Assembly (NCBI GenBank): GCA_031431475.1
Contig: JANPDL010000028.1
Coordinates: 1-17,778 of the forward strand
Source: JADCCX01 sp031431475
Lineage (GTDB): Bacteria > Pseudomonadota > Alphaproteobacteria > Rhizobiales > Beijerinckiaceae
Reading direction: 5' to 3'
Length of the DNA stretch: 17,778 nt
In this document: piece after piece, positions 7,508 through 14,563 of the stretch
How positions within the stretch are numbered: the first letter of the stretch is position 1
Layout of the letters: the number at the start of each line of letters is the position of its first letter
Translations under genes and position numbers: made by a program
The notes under the pieces: model-generated
The model's database searches: none
What the model was told of the DNA's origin: nothing
The model's input: the letters and a program-made list of their open reading frames with translations, nothing else

Positions 7508-8071
7508 ATGTCACGCATTGATGAAACGAAAGCGTTCGTGCCGGTCAATATCGCGGTGCTCACGGTCTCCGATACGCGCACGCCTGCGGATGACCGCTCC
7601 GGCGACGTGCTGGTGGAGCGCCTGACTGCGGCGGGGCATAAACTGGCAGATCGCGCTATCGTGCCGGATGACCGCGATGCCATCCGCGCGAAGGTGAAGG
7701 AGTGGATCGCCAATACTGGCGTCGATGTCGTCATCACAACCGGTGGAACCGGATTCACGGGACGTGATGTGACGCCCGAGGCGCTGGAGCCAATTTTCGA
7801 GAAGCGCATGGACGGCTTCTCCTGGGTTTTCCACCAGATATCGTTCCAGAAGATTGGCACTTCCACCGTGCAGTCTCGCGCCACGGCGGGAGTGGCAGGC
7901 AGCACATACATCTTCTGCCTGCCGGGATCGCCCGGTGCGTGCAAGGATGGCTGGGACGGCATTCTGGCGATGCAACTGGATATCCGTCACAGGCCCTGCA
8001 ATTTCGTCGAGATCATGCCACGACTTGATGAGCATCTCAGGCGGGAAAAGGCAAAGGGCGCGGTGGCTTAG
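7508..8071 (+). CDS. moaB: Molybdenum cofactor biosynthesis protein B (MoaB/MogA-like)
   Basis: This 187-residue protein of the MoaB/Mog family adenylylates molybdopterin or otherwise acts in the molybdate-insertion step of molybdenum cofactor synthesis. The MPT-binding motif TTGGTG is at residues 77-82, followed by GFTGRDVTPEA with the conserved aspartate at 87, and PGSPGA at 139-144. Length and motifs fit MoaB well. The start at 7508 is chosen for GGGAG 6 nt upstream; an upstream in-frame ATG at 7466 would add 14 residues of poor sequence. No other moa gene is nearby. The last 4 nt overlap the end of the convergent gene at 8068. Confidence 0.92.
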   Translation: MSRIDETKAFVPVNIAVLTVSDTRTPADDRSGDVLVERLTAAGHKLADRAIVPDDRDAIRAKVKEWIANTGVDVVITTGGTGFTGRDVTPEALEPIFEKRMDGFSWVFHQISFQKIGTSTVQSRATAGVAGSTYIFCLPGSPGACKDGWDGILAMQLDIRHRPCNFVEIMPRLDEHLRREKAKGAVA

Positions 8072-8592
8072 ACCATCCGTCCCACACTCATCTGCGTCAG
8101 GTGGATCGGCCCATGGGTCTTCACCGCACCGCCGCGATACGCCTTGGCTAACAGATGCACTCGTGGAACCAGCGCACCATAGGCCAACGGAATCCGTCCG
8201 CGTATGCCGATGCGCGCAATCAGCCTGAGCCTGTCGCCAAGACCCTCTGGGCGGAATGCCAGCGTGACCTCTGCGTCCGGCTGTCCGCGCCGCTGGAATT
8301 CCCGTTGCAGCAGCAAAGGCCAGCCAGGCGGCAGAAGTGCACCTGCGTCGAAGGCCAGGACATGCGGTGTTTGCAGATGCGTGGCCAGAATCCCTGAGAG
8401 ATTTTCAGCTTCAACGCCCTGTTCGAACCGACATCCTGATGCGTCCGCCAGCGTCTCCAGGCCGTCGCTGCTCTGGGTTGAAACGACAATTACACGCTGC
8501 AGCATGCCATCCACTACGCCCTCTACGAGGCCGGCCATGGTGAGGGTGGCTGCTTCGGGGTCTTTCCCGGAAAAGATGACAGCATCAAACAT
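8068..8592 (-). CDS. Conserved hypothetical protein, possibly glycosyltransferase-like
   Basis: This is a 174-residue protein I do not firmly recognise. It begins MFDAVIFSGKDPEAATLTMAGLVEGVVDG, has a beta-strand-like VIVVSTQSSDGLETLADASGC, and then LAFDAGALLPPGWPLLLQREFQRRG. This last segment resembles the strand-then-acidic-residue step of GT-A or nucleotidyltransferase folds ('D.d..lppgwl'). A clear DXD is missing, so catalysis is doubtful. There is no signal peptide or membrane segment. It is divergent from metX (78 nt between starts) and its stop overlaps the moaB stop by 4 nt. The glycosyltransferase idea is an inference from fold-like patterns. Confidence 0.6.
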   Translation of the reverse strand: MFDAVIFSGKDPEAATLTMAGLVEGVVDGMLQRVIVVSTQSSDGLETLADASGCRFEQGVEAENLSGILATHLQTPHVLAFDAGALLPPGWPLLLQREFQRRGQPDAEVTLAFRPEGLGDRLRLIARIGIRGRIPLAYGALVPRVHLLAKAYRGGAVKTHGPIHLTQMSVGRMV

Positions 8593-8670
8593 GCGTGCTG
8601 CTTGCCACGGGTGTGGATGGAGGGCTAGTCAAACTACAGAGCGTTCTCTATATCGAACGTATCGGACTGA

Positions 8671-9873
8671 ATGCAGGATTTTAACGGAAGCGTTGGCGTG
8701 GCTCGCAGCAAGACCAAACCATTCGTGACGCACGGGTCTCAAGCGGACGAGCCCGACAGCCTCATCGTGCGTTTCCCTGATACACAACCGCTGGTGCTGG
8801 ATTCCGGCATGGCTATCGCCCCGCTCCAGATCGCCTACCAAACTTATGGTACGCTGAATGCCGATAAATCCAATGCCGTGCTCGTCTGTCACGCGCTCAC
8901 GGGCGATCAGCATGTGGCGAACGATAATCCCGTCACGGGCAAGCCCGGCTGGTGGGAAACGCTGATCGGTTCGGGCAAGATCGTCGATACCGACCGCTAT
9001 TTCGTCATCTGCTCCAATGTCATCGGCGGATGTCTGGGCACCACCGGACCTGCCTCCACCAACCCTGCCACGGGCAAGCCCTATGCGCTGGATCTCCCCG
9101 TTGTGACGATCCGCGACATGGTGCGCGCACAGGCCATGCTGATTGACCATCTGGGGATCGATTCGCTCTTCGCCGTCGTCGGCGGCTCCATGGGCGGCAT
9201 GCAGGTTCTGGAATGGGCGGCGACCTACAAGCACCGCGTCTTTGCCGCGATGCCGATCGCTACTGCCGCCAAGCATTCCGCTCAGAACATCGCCTTCCAC
9301 GAGGTCGGTCGTCAGGCCGTGATGGCGGACCCTGCCTGGGCGGGCGGGCGCTACCGCGAACAGGGCCAGCGACCGGAAAAGGGGCTGGGTGTGGCGCGCA
9401 TGGCGGCGCATATCACCTATCTCTCGGAGCCAGCGCTGCAACGGAAGTTCGGTCGTAAACTGCAGGATCGCGCCGCGCCGACGTTCTCGTTTGACGCCGA
9501 TTTTCAGGTCGAGAGCTACCTGCGCCATCAGGGTTCCAGCTTCGTCGAACGCTTCGACGCCAACAGCTATCTCTATCTGACCCGCGCCATGGATTATTTC
9601 GATCTGGCGGAGGACCACGGCGGCGTGCTCGCAAGGGCCTTCGAAGGCACGAAAGCCCGCTTTTGCGTGGTGTCCTTCACCTCGGACTGGCTTTTCCCCA
9701 CGGCGGACAGCCGGGCGCTGGTACATGCGCTAAATGCCGCCGGCGCGCTGGTCTCGTTCGTCGAGATCGAGAGTGACAAAGGGCATGATGCGTTCCTGCT
9801 GGAAGAACCGGAGTTTTTCGCAACCTTGCGCGGGTTCGTAGCGGCGGCGGCGAAGGCGAGGGGACTGCTATGA
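8671..9873 (+). CDS. metX: Homoserine O-acyltransferase MetX
   Basis: This 400-residue alpha/beta-hydrolase fold enzyme transfers an acyl group from acetyl-CoA (or succinyl-CoA in some members) to homoserine, committing it to methionine synthesis. The nucleophile elbow GGSMGG places the catalytic serine at 173. The aspartate is at 339 (FTSDWLFP) and the histidine at 372 (KGHDAFL), so the triad is complete. The SNVIGGCLGTTGP segment (about residues 115-127) is a family hallmark. Length matches the family. ATG at 8671 is used, but GTG at 8698 has a better ribosome site (CGGAAG about 7 nt upstream) and would shorten the protein by nine residues. The stop overlaps the metW start. Acyl-donor choice cannot be decided here. 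Confidence 0.95.
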   Translation: MQDFNGSVGVARSKTKPFVTHGSQADEPDSLIVRFPDTQPLVLDSGMAIAPLQIAYQTYGTLNADKSNAVLVCHALTGDQHVANDNPVTGKPGWWETLIGSGKIVDTDRYFVICSNVIGGCLGTTGPASTNPATGKPYALDLPVVTIRDMVRAQAMLIDHLGIDSLFAVVGGSMGGMQVLEWAATYKHRVFAAMPIATAAKHSAQNIAFHEVGRQAVMADPAWAGGRYREQGQRPEKGLGVARMAAHITYLSEPALQRKFGRKLQDRAAPTFSFDADFQVESYLRHQGSSFVERFDANSYLYLTRAMDYFDLAEDHGGVLARAFEGTKARFCVVSFTSDWLFPTADSRALVHALNAAGALVSFVEIESDKGHDAFLLEEPEFFATLRGFVAAAAKARGLL

Positions 9874-10508
9874 CCATCTCCGATCCCCACCTGAACGCAG
9901 GCACCGGCGCGCGCGTTGATCTCCTGATGATCGCCGACATGGTCGAGCCCGGCTCCCGCGTGCTTGATGTCGGCTGTGGTGATGGCGCACTGCTCAAGCT
10001 GCTGGCCGAGAGCCGGGGCGTGGACGCGCGCGGCATTGAACTGTCGCGCGATGGCGTCGCCAGGTGCGTGACAAGCGGTCTGGCCGTCATTCAGGGCGAT
10101 GCGGACACGGATCTGGTGGAATATCCCGATGATTCCTTTGATTACGTCATCCTGTCCCAGACCATTCAGGCCACGCGCAACCCGCGCCGCGTGCTGGAGC
10201 AGATGCTGCGCGTGGGCCGCCGCGCCATCGTCTCCTTCCCCAATTTCGGCCACTGGCGCGTGCGTCGCGACCTGCTTCTGAAAGGCCGCATGCCAGTAAC
10301 GGAGAACCTGCCCGATCCCTGGTACGAGACGCCGAACATCCATTTCTGCACCATCCACGATTTCTACGATCTGGTGAAGGATATCGGCGCTGTGACCGAA
10401 CGCGCCCGCGCGCTGGATGCCTCGGGAACACCGCTGCGTCTCAACGCGCCGTGGTGGTTCTGGAATGTGTTTGGTGAGCAGGCGGTGTTTCTTTTGAAGC
10501 GGGTGTAA
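9870..10508 (+). CDS. metW: Methionine biosynthesis protein MetW
   Basis: This 212-residue class I methyltransferase-fold protein is paired with MetX in many proteobacteria. In several organisms MetW is needed for, or activates, MetX-dependent homoserine acylation. The SAM-binding motif VLDVGCGDGALLKLL lies at residues 31-45. The family-specific DYVILSQTIQATRNP, FPNFGHWRVR and PPW-like NAPWWFWNVFGEQAVFLL ending are present. The ATG sits in an ATGA overlap with the metX stop, so translation is coupled. The protein ends where homologues do. It is followed by a RIME-like hairpin element that may also end the transcript. Confidence 0.95.
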   Translation: MTISDPHLNAGTGARVDLLMIADMVEPGSRVLDVGCGDGALLKLLAESRGVDARGIELSRDGVARCVTSGLAVIQGDADTDLVEYPDDSFDYVILSQTIQATRNPRRVLEQMLRVGRRAIVSFPNFGHWRVRRDLLLKGRMPVTENLPDPWYETPNIHFCTIHDFYDLVKDIGAVTERARALDASGTPLRLNAPWWFWNVFGEQAVFLLKRV

Positions 10509-10515
10509 GCTCTTC

Positions 10516-10634
10516 GCTTCTCCCTTGGGAGAAGCTGCCCGCAACTTGGCGGGCTGATGAGGGTGAATCCCGATGTCAGTGGTTTGCCCTCATCCGGTCG
10601 CCAAAGGGCGACCACCTTCTCCCGAGGGAGAAGG
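10516..10634. repeat. RIME-like intergenic element: two inverted 51-bp hairpin units
   Basis: Two units lie head to head: 10516-10566 and, reverse-complemented, 10584-10634. Each contains a hairpin CTTCTCCC..GGGAGAAG, a second short stem (CCCGC..GCGGG in one copy, GTCGCC..GGCGAC in the other) and a GATGAGGG box that faces the centre. The two copies match closely apart from compensated changes in the second stem. The mix of CCTTCTCCC/GGGAGAAGG with CCCTCATCCGG is the hallmark of the intergenic mosaic repeats (RIME type) scattered in Rhizobiales genomes. It fills nearly the whole gap between convergent metW and the FadJ-type gene and may act as a terminator or RNA-stability structure. Confidence 0.75.
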
Positions 10635-10638
10635 CAAG

Positions 10639-12603
10639 CTAGCCCCACTCGAACATCGGCCCGCCCTTGTGCGCCGGGTATCCATAGCCATTCACCAGCA
10701 CCAGATCGATATCCTCCGGACGGGACACGATGCCTTCGCGCAGGATAGTCTGCCCCTCCGCTTTCATCGCGGCCAGCAGCGCATCGCGGATGGTGGCGCG
10801 GTTGCGCATGACCTGCGGAATATCCTTCGCCACGGCGTAATTGCTGAGCAGTGCCTTGACCTCTGGATCGTGCGCCCCCGCGCGCGAACCCTCGGCATAT
10901 TGGTACCAGCCCTTGCCGTTCTTGCGCCCCAGCCGTCCGGCTTCGACCAGCACCTCGACGAGACCCAACTGCCGCCCGTCCGCCGAAAATGCCGGTTTAA
11001 GCTTGCGGTTGGCATAGGCGATTTCGAGCCCTGCCATGTCCTGCACAGCGAAGGGTCCCATCGGGAAACCAAAATCGGTCATGGCGGCGTCGACCTCTTC
11101 AGGCGCGGCTCCTTCCTCAACCATCGTCTCGGCCACGATGCGATAGGCCTTGAGAATGCGGTTGCCACAAAAGCCCTCGCAAACGCCGGTGACGATGGGA
11201 ATCTTGCCGAGTTTCCGCCCCACCGCGATGCCTGTCGCCAGAACTTCCGGCACGGTTCCCGCCGCACGCACCACCTCCAGCAGCCGCATGATATGGGCGG
11301 GCGAGAAGAAATGCAGACCCAGAAAGCGCGAGGGATCACGCAGGCCCGCCGCGATGCCGTCGAGATCGAGATATGACGTGTTGGACGCCAGCAGACAATC
11401 CGGTCTCACCACCGCTTCCAGCGCTGCAAAGACCTGATGCTTCACCGCCATGTCCTCGAACACGGCTTCGATCACCAGATCGCACGCTGCAAAACCTGCA
11501 AAGTCCGTGGACAGCGTAAGCAAGCCTTCGAGCAACTGGCGCTTCTGGGGCGACAACCGACCTGATCGCGCCGCGCCATCCATCAAGTCCGCAAGGCGCA
11601 TCTGGCCACGCTGAAGGGCTTCCACGGACCCTTCCACGATGACCACGTGATAGCCAACATTCAGCGCAGCAAAAGCGATGCCGCAGCCCATCAACCCGGC
11701 ACCAACGACGCCTATGGTCCTGACGGGGCGCGCAGTGATGCCTTCAAGCTCCGGCAGGCGTCCGGCATCGCGCTCGGCCAGAAACAACCTGCGCAAGGCT
11801 TTTGCCTCGCGGCCGGAGCGCAGGAACACGAAGGTCGCTCGCTCTTCCGCCACGCCCGCCTTATAGTTGATAGGGGCTGTCATCTCCATCAGTTCCAGCG
11901 CGGCAAGAGGTGCTGACTGCCCTTTGGCCGCCTTGCATACTTCGGCTCTGAGCGCCTCTATCGTGTCTGGGGCCGGTCTTGCGGCATGCCTGGCTTCGGT
12001 CAAGGCAGAGGGTGGATAGGCCGTCTCATCCAGCGCAGCGCCGCAGGTGATGAGCGCCATCGCGGCACCGATCACATCTGTATCAACGATCCGGTGAATC
12101 AGCCCAAGCCGCATTGCCTCCCGCACGTCGATGGTCTTGCCCGATGTCACGAGGCGTACTGCTGTATCAAAGTCCGTCATGCGCATGATGCGCTGAGTAC
12201 CGCTCGCGCCGGGAATCAGGCCGATCCTGACCTCCGGAAAGCCCAGCATCGTTCCCGCCAATGCGATGCGCGCCCGGCAGGCCAGCGCGATCTCCAGCCC
12301 GCCGCCAAGTGCACTGCCATAGAGCGCAGCGACGAGGGGTTTGACTGAAGCCGCGATGGTGGCGATCACCTCCGGCAGCTGCGGTTCTTCCAGTGGATGA
12401 TCCATCTCCCGCATGTCAGCGCCTGCGATGAATGTGCGGCCCGAGGTCGTGATCACGGCCCCGATCACTGCCGGATCGGCGTTGATCGCACGCACCGCCG
12501 CGATCAATCCGGCCCTCACAGGCGTTGCCAGCGCATGCACCGGCGGATTATCGACCGTAATGACCGCGATATCGCCGTGAATTTCGGTTTTGACAGCTGA
12601 CAT
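10639..12603 (-). CDS. fadJ: Bifunctional enoyl-CoA hydratase / 3-hydroxyacyl-CoA dehydrogenase (FadJ-type), apparently short at C-terminus
   Basis: This 654-residue fatty-acid beta-oxidation multifunctional enzyme has an N-terminal crotonase domain (about residues 1-190). That domain has FIAGADM (58-64), ALGGGLEIALAC with Glu104, and FPEVRIGLIPGASGTQR with Glu124, the two hydratase acids. A Rossmann NAD domain follows with GVVGAGLMGCGIA (298-310). The dehydrogenase site is SNTS (407-410), LHFFSPAHIMRLLEV (His431, Glu443) and GFCGNRI (477-483). The C-terminal helical domain stops at GGPMFEWG. Homologues normally run about 40-50 residues beyond GGPM (typically GGPMxxAD...). The stop codon lies only 5 bp from the RIME-like element, suggesting that the tail was lost. 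fadJ versus another paralogue of the family is uncertain. Confidence 0.88.
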   Translation of the reverse strand: MSAVKTEIHGDIAVITVDNPPVHALATPVRAGLIAAVRAINADPAVIGAVITTSGRTFIAGADMREMDHPLEEPQLPEVIATIAASVKPLVAALYGSALGGGLEIALACRARIALAGTMLGFPEVRIGLIPGASGTQRIMRMTDFDTAVRLVTSGKTIDVREAMRLGLIHRIVDTDVIGAAMALITCGAALDETAYPPSALTEARHAARPAPDTIEALRAEVCKAAKGQSAPLAALELMEMTAPINYKAGVAEERATFVFLRSGREAKALRRLFLAERDAGRLPELEGITARPVRTIGVVGAGLMGCGIAFAALNVGYHVVIVEGSVEALQRGQMRLADLMDGAARSGRLSPQKRQLLEGLLTLSTDFAGFAACDLVIEAVFEDMAVKHQVFAALEAVVRPDCLLASNTSYLDLDGIAAGLRDPSRFLGLHFFSPAHIMRLLEVVRAAGTVPEVLATGIAVGRKLGKIPIVTGVCEGFCGNRILKAYRIVAETMVEEGAAPEEVDAAMTDFGFPMGPFAVQDMAGLEIAYANRKLKPAFSADGRQLGLVEVLVEAGRLGRKNGKGWYQYAEGSRAGAHDPEVKALLSNYAVAKDIPQVMRNRATIRDALLAAMKAEGQTILREGIVSRPEDIDLVLVNGYGYPAHKGGPMFEWG

Positions 12604-12635
12604 GGCTTATTGTTTCACAAGTGTCTGATGGCGCT

Positions 12636-12664
12636 AGAGGAATCGTCTGCAGGGATGTTGTCAA
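12636..12664 (-). promoter_or_regulatory. Candidate promoter for the FadJ-type gene
   Basis: On the - strand a perfect TTGACA lies at 12664-12659, about 55 nt upstream of the start codon. The -10 region 17-19 nt further on (around TCCTCTAG) is a poor match, as often happens in alphaproteobacteria. The -35 box is the main support. Confidence 0.35.
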
Positions 12665-12754
12665 GGTATTGAGTTAATCCGTGCTTTACCCGGGCGGGGA
12701 GCAGAAATCACGTGCTCCGTCTGTGATATCTCCTTGAAATCATGAAAAATTCTG

Positions 12755-12783
12755 TTGGGTGGGATGACAAATACCGCCATAGT
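12755..12783 (+). promoter_or_regulatory. Candidate promoter for the DUF2076 gene
   Basis: TTGGGT at 12755-12760 and CATAGT at 12778-12783 are 17 nt apart on the + strand, about 70 nt upstream of the DUF2076 start. The match is modest. The rest of the 249-bp gap (12604-12852) shows no gene, with GAGGAGG at 12835-12841 as the ribosome site. Confidence 0.3.
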
Positions 12784-12852
12784 TCCTAGTTATCACAGCA
12801 CAGGAAGCACCGGGGCAAAACCCGTATCGCGCCTGAGGAGGATGAGATTTCG

Positions 12853-13578
12853 ATGTCACCCGAAGAGAAAAACGTCATTGGCGGTATTTTCGAGCGTCTG
12901 AAAGGGGCTGCGAGTGCGCCCCGGGATGCCGAAGCCGAGAAGTTCATCGCGGACCAGATCAAGACGCAGCCGTATGCGCCCTACGTTATGGCCCAGTCGA
13001 TTTATGCGCAGGAGCAGGCGCTGACCGGCATGCAGCAGCAGGTCGAGCAGTTGCAGGCACAGGTGCAGCAGCTTGAGGCCTATGCCCAGCAGGTGCAGCA
13101 ACAGCAGCAGCAGAGCGGCGGCTTTCTCGGCGGCCTGTTCGGTGGTGGTGCAAAAACACCTCCGCCACCAATGCCAATGCAGAATCGTGCGCCGTTCCAG
13201 CAGGGTCAGCAGGCTGCTCCCCCGCCAGGTGGACCATGGGGTGGTCAGCAGGCACCGGCTCCCGGTCCCTGGGGCGGTCAACAGGCACAGCCCCAGCGTG
13301 GCGGCATGGGCTTCCTCGGCACGGCAGCCATGACGGCGGCGGGTGTTGCGGGTGGTATGCTGGCGGCCAACGCCCTGACCAACATGTTCTCGGGCGGGCA
13401 TGGTGCTGGCGCAGGAGCTGGAACCGGCGCGCAAGCGTCAGCAGCCAGCCCTTCGGCTTCACCGGCTTCTGCTGATCAGCAGGCTGCGGCCAGCCCTGAT
13501 ACGGGCTATGGCGCGCAGGATGCAGGCTATGATGACGGTGGTAGCTTTGATGGTGGCGGCGGTGACGACTGGGCTTGA
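12853..13578 (+). CDS. DUF2076 domain protein, Gln-rich coiled coil with Gly/Pro/Ala-rich tail
   Basis: This 241-residue protein fits the DUF2076 family, whose function is not established. The N-terminus MSPEEKNVIGGIFERLK...PRDAEAEKFIADQI...QPYAPYVMAQSIYAQEQAL (residues 1-58) is the conserved part. A Gln-rich coiled coil follows (about 60-88), including a run of five glutamines. Then come a GGFLGGLFGGG segment, Pro/Gly/Gln-rich repeats of the form GPWGGQQA (two copies, about residues 127-145) and a hydrophobic stretch (FLGTAAMTAAGVAGGMLAANAL). An acidic Asp/Gly tail ends in DDWA. The GAGGAGG ribosome site is 11 nt from the ATG, longer than usual. No signal peptide is seen. A strong terminator follows. 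Confidence 0.85.
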   Translation: MSPEEKNVIGGIFERLKGAASAPRDAEAEKFIADQIKTQPYAPYVMAQSIYAQEQALTGMQQQVEQLQAQVQQLEAYAQQVQQQQQQSGGFLGGLFGGGAKTPPPPMPMQNRAPFQQGQQAAPPPGGPWGGQQAPAPGPWGGQQAQPQRGGMGFLGTAAMTAAGVAGGMLAANALTNMFSGGHGAGAGAGTGAQASAASPSASPASADQQAAASPDTGYGAQDAGYDDGGSFDGGGGDDWA

Positions 13579-13604
13579 ACCATCTGCCCTGAATTGAAAC
13601 TGCA

Positions 13605-13633
13605 AAAGGCCGGTCGCATGACCGGTCTTTTTT
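13605..13633. terminator. Rho-independent terminator, bidirectional
   Basis: An 11-bp stem (AAAGGCCGGTC / GACCGGTCTTT with one G-U pair, 13605-13615 with 13620-13630) closes a GCAT loop and ends in six T at 13628-13633. Read on the - strand it also ends in CCTTTT. It separates the DUF2076 gene from the convergent PNPOx-like gene that stops at 13632. Confidence 0.88.
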
Positions 13634-14234
13634 ATGGCGTGAGCCACTGGCCTTTCGCTTCACCGCGATCCCAGTGAAACAGCGCCCTGCGGTGACCGGC
13701 ACTGGCCAGATACAGCCATTCCAGACTTTCGATTTCCACAGTCACTGCACAGAAATTCGCACGCCCTGATGCGGTTGCTTCATGGCTTGCCCCGGGCAGT
13801 ATGAAATCCGCTCCAGCCGCAATGACTGTTCCTGGCCCCGGTGCGATGCCATAGGTTTGGCGGCTGAAGTCTCGTGATGCCTGCCATGCCGCATCCGCCA
13901 CGTCATTGTCCATATTGACCGTGGCCACGCCCTCAAGGCGAAGCTGGATTTTCGAGGATGGCTCGTAGAAATGCAGGCTGACGCGTGGATCACGTCGGAT
14001 CTCGCTGACCTTTTCCGACCTGACGTCGGTATGAAACCGCAAACTCCGATGGCTGACATCACAGGCCCGCAGGATCACCGTGCGCAGTCTCGGCCTCCCC
14101 TCCATGGCCAGTGTCGCCACTGTCGGATGGTGAAACGCCGAGCGCCGGTCGGCCACGCCCCGGGCAATCAGCCGCCAGCTTTCGGCCAGCGTTTCGTCGA
14201 GATCATTGTAGAATGACGGGGTGGGCTCACTCAT
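13632..14234 (-). CDS. Pyridoxamine 5'-phosphate oxidase-like flavoprotein
   Basis: This 200-residue protein belongs to the PNPOx-like split-barrel superfamily, close to the Alr4036-type FMN-binding group. Features are AFHHPTVATLAMEGRPRLRTVILRACD (residues about 34-60; the RTVILR strand normally contacts FMN), LRFHTDVRSEKVSEIRRDPRVSLHFYEP (65-93) and a C-terminal EWLYLASAGHRRALFHWDR block. The start is ATG at 14234, inside the ATGA overlap with the preceding LAB_N gene. Whether it oxidises PNP or has another FMN, F420 or heme-linked role is unknown. It is the last gene of the glycosyltransferase operon, and its relation to sugar transfer is unclear. Confidence 0.8.
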   Translation of the reverse strand: MSEPTPSFYNDLDETLAESWRLIARGVADRRSAFHHPTVATLAMEGRPRLRTVILRACDVSHRSLRFHTDVRSEKVSEIRRDPRVSLHFYEPSSKIQLRLEGVATVNMDNDVADAAWQASRDFSRQTYGIAPGPGTVIAAGADFILPGASHEATASGRANFCAVTVEIESLEWLYLASAGHRRALFHWDRGEAKGQWLTP

Positions 14235-14563
14235 GACGCATCCGGGCTTGCGCCCTTTTTCGACCCGAAGATCAGCATGATGTTGCGCAGATAGATGAAC
14301 ACTGCCAGCCCCTGTCCCAGGATGATGATCGGCTCGCGCCGCACGAGGCCGTAGATCAGGAGCATGATGCCGCCACCCATCGAGAGAAACCAGAATGCCA
14401 CCGGCACAACGCTCTTGCCCGCTTTCTCGCTGACCAGCCACTGGATCAGGAACCGCGCCGTGAACAGCAGTTGCGCCGCCAGCCCGAAGGCCAGCCAGAA
14501 ATCGAACTTCGCCACGAAGACATCGTAGAGATACTCGCGGAGGTCCGTGACGACGCTGATCAT
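14231..14563 (-). CDS. LAB_N domain small membrane protein (lipid-A-disaccharide synthase N-terminal domain family)
   Basis: This 110-residue integral membrane protein has three predicted segments (about residues 20-42, 53-74, 78-99). The LAB_N signature is clear: FTARFLIQWLVSEKAGKSVVPVAFWFLSMGGGIMLLIYGLVRREPIIILGQGLAVFIYLRN, here split across the last two segments. The family name comes from its occurrence fused to LpxB, but the stand-alone form has no glycosyltransferase domain and no proven reaction. It starts in an ATGA overlap with the GT2 gene and ends in one with the PNPOx-like gene. By position it could help move or present the lipid-linked sugar made by the GT2 enzyme; this is an inference. 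Confidence 0.88.
   Translation of the reverse strand: MISVVTDLREYLYDVFVAKFDFWLAFGLAAQLLFTARFLIQWLVSEKAGKSVVPVAFWFLSMGGGIMLLIYGLVRREPIIILGQGLAVFIYLRNIMLIFGSKKGASPDAS

Noticed and set aside
8629..9726. A 365-codon open frame on the - strand opposite metX.
   Set aside because: No recognisable motif and composition typical of an antisense shadow; metX motifs are intact on the other strand.
10573..11376. A 267-codon + strand frame that begins in the RIME-like element and runs antisense to the FadJ-type gene.
   Set aside because: It starts inside repeat sequence, has no ribosome site and no recognisable domain.
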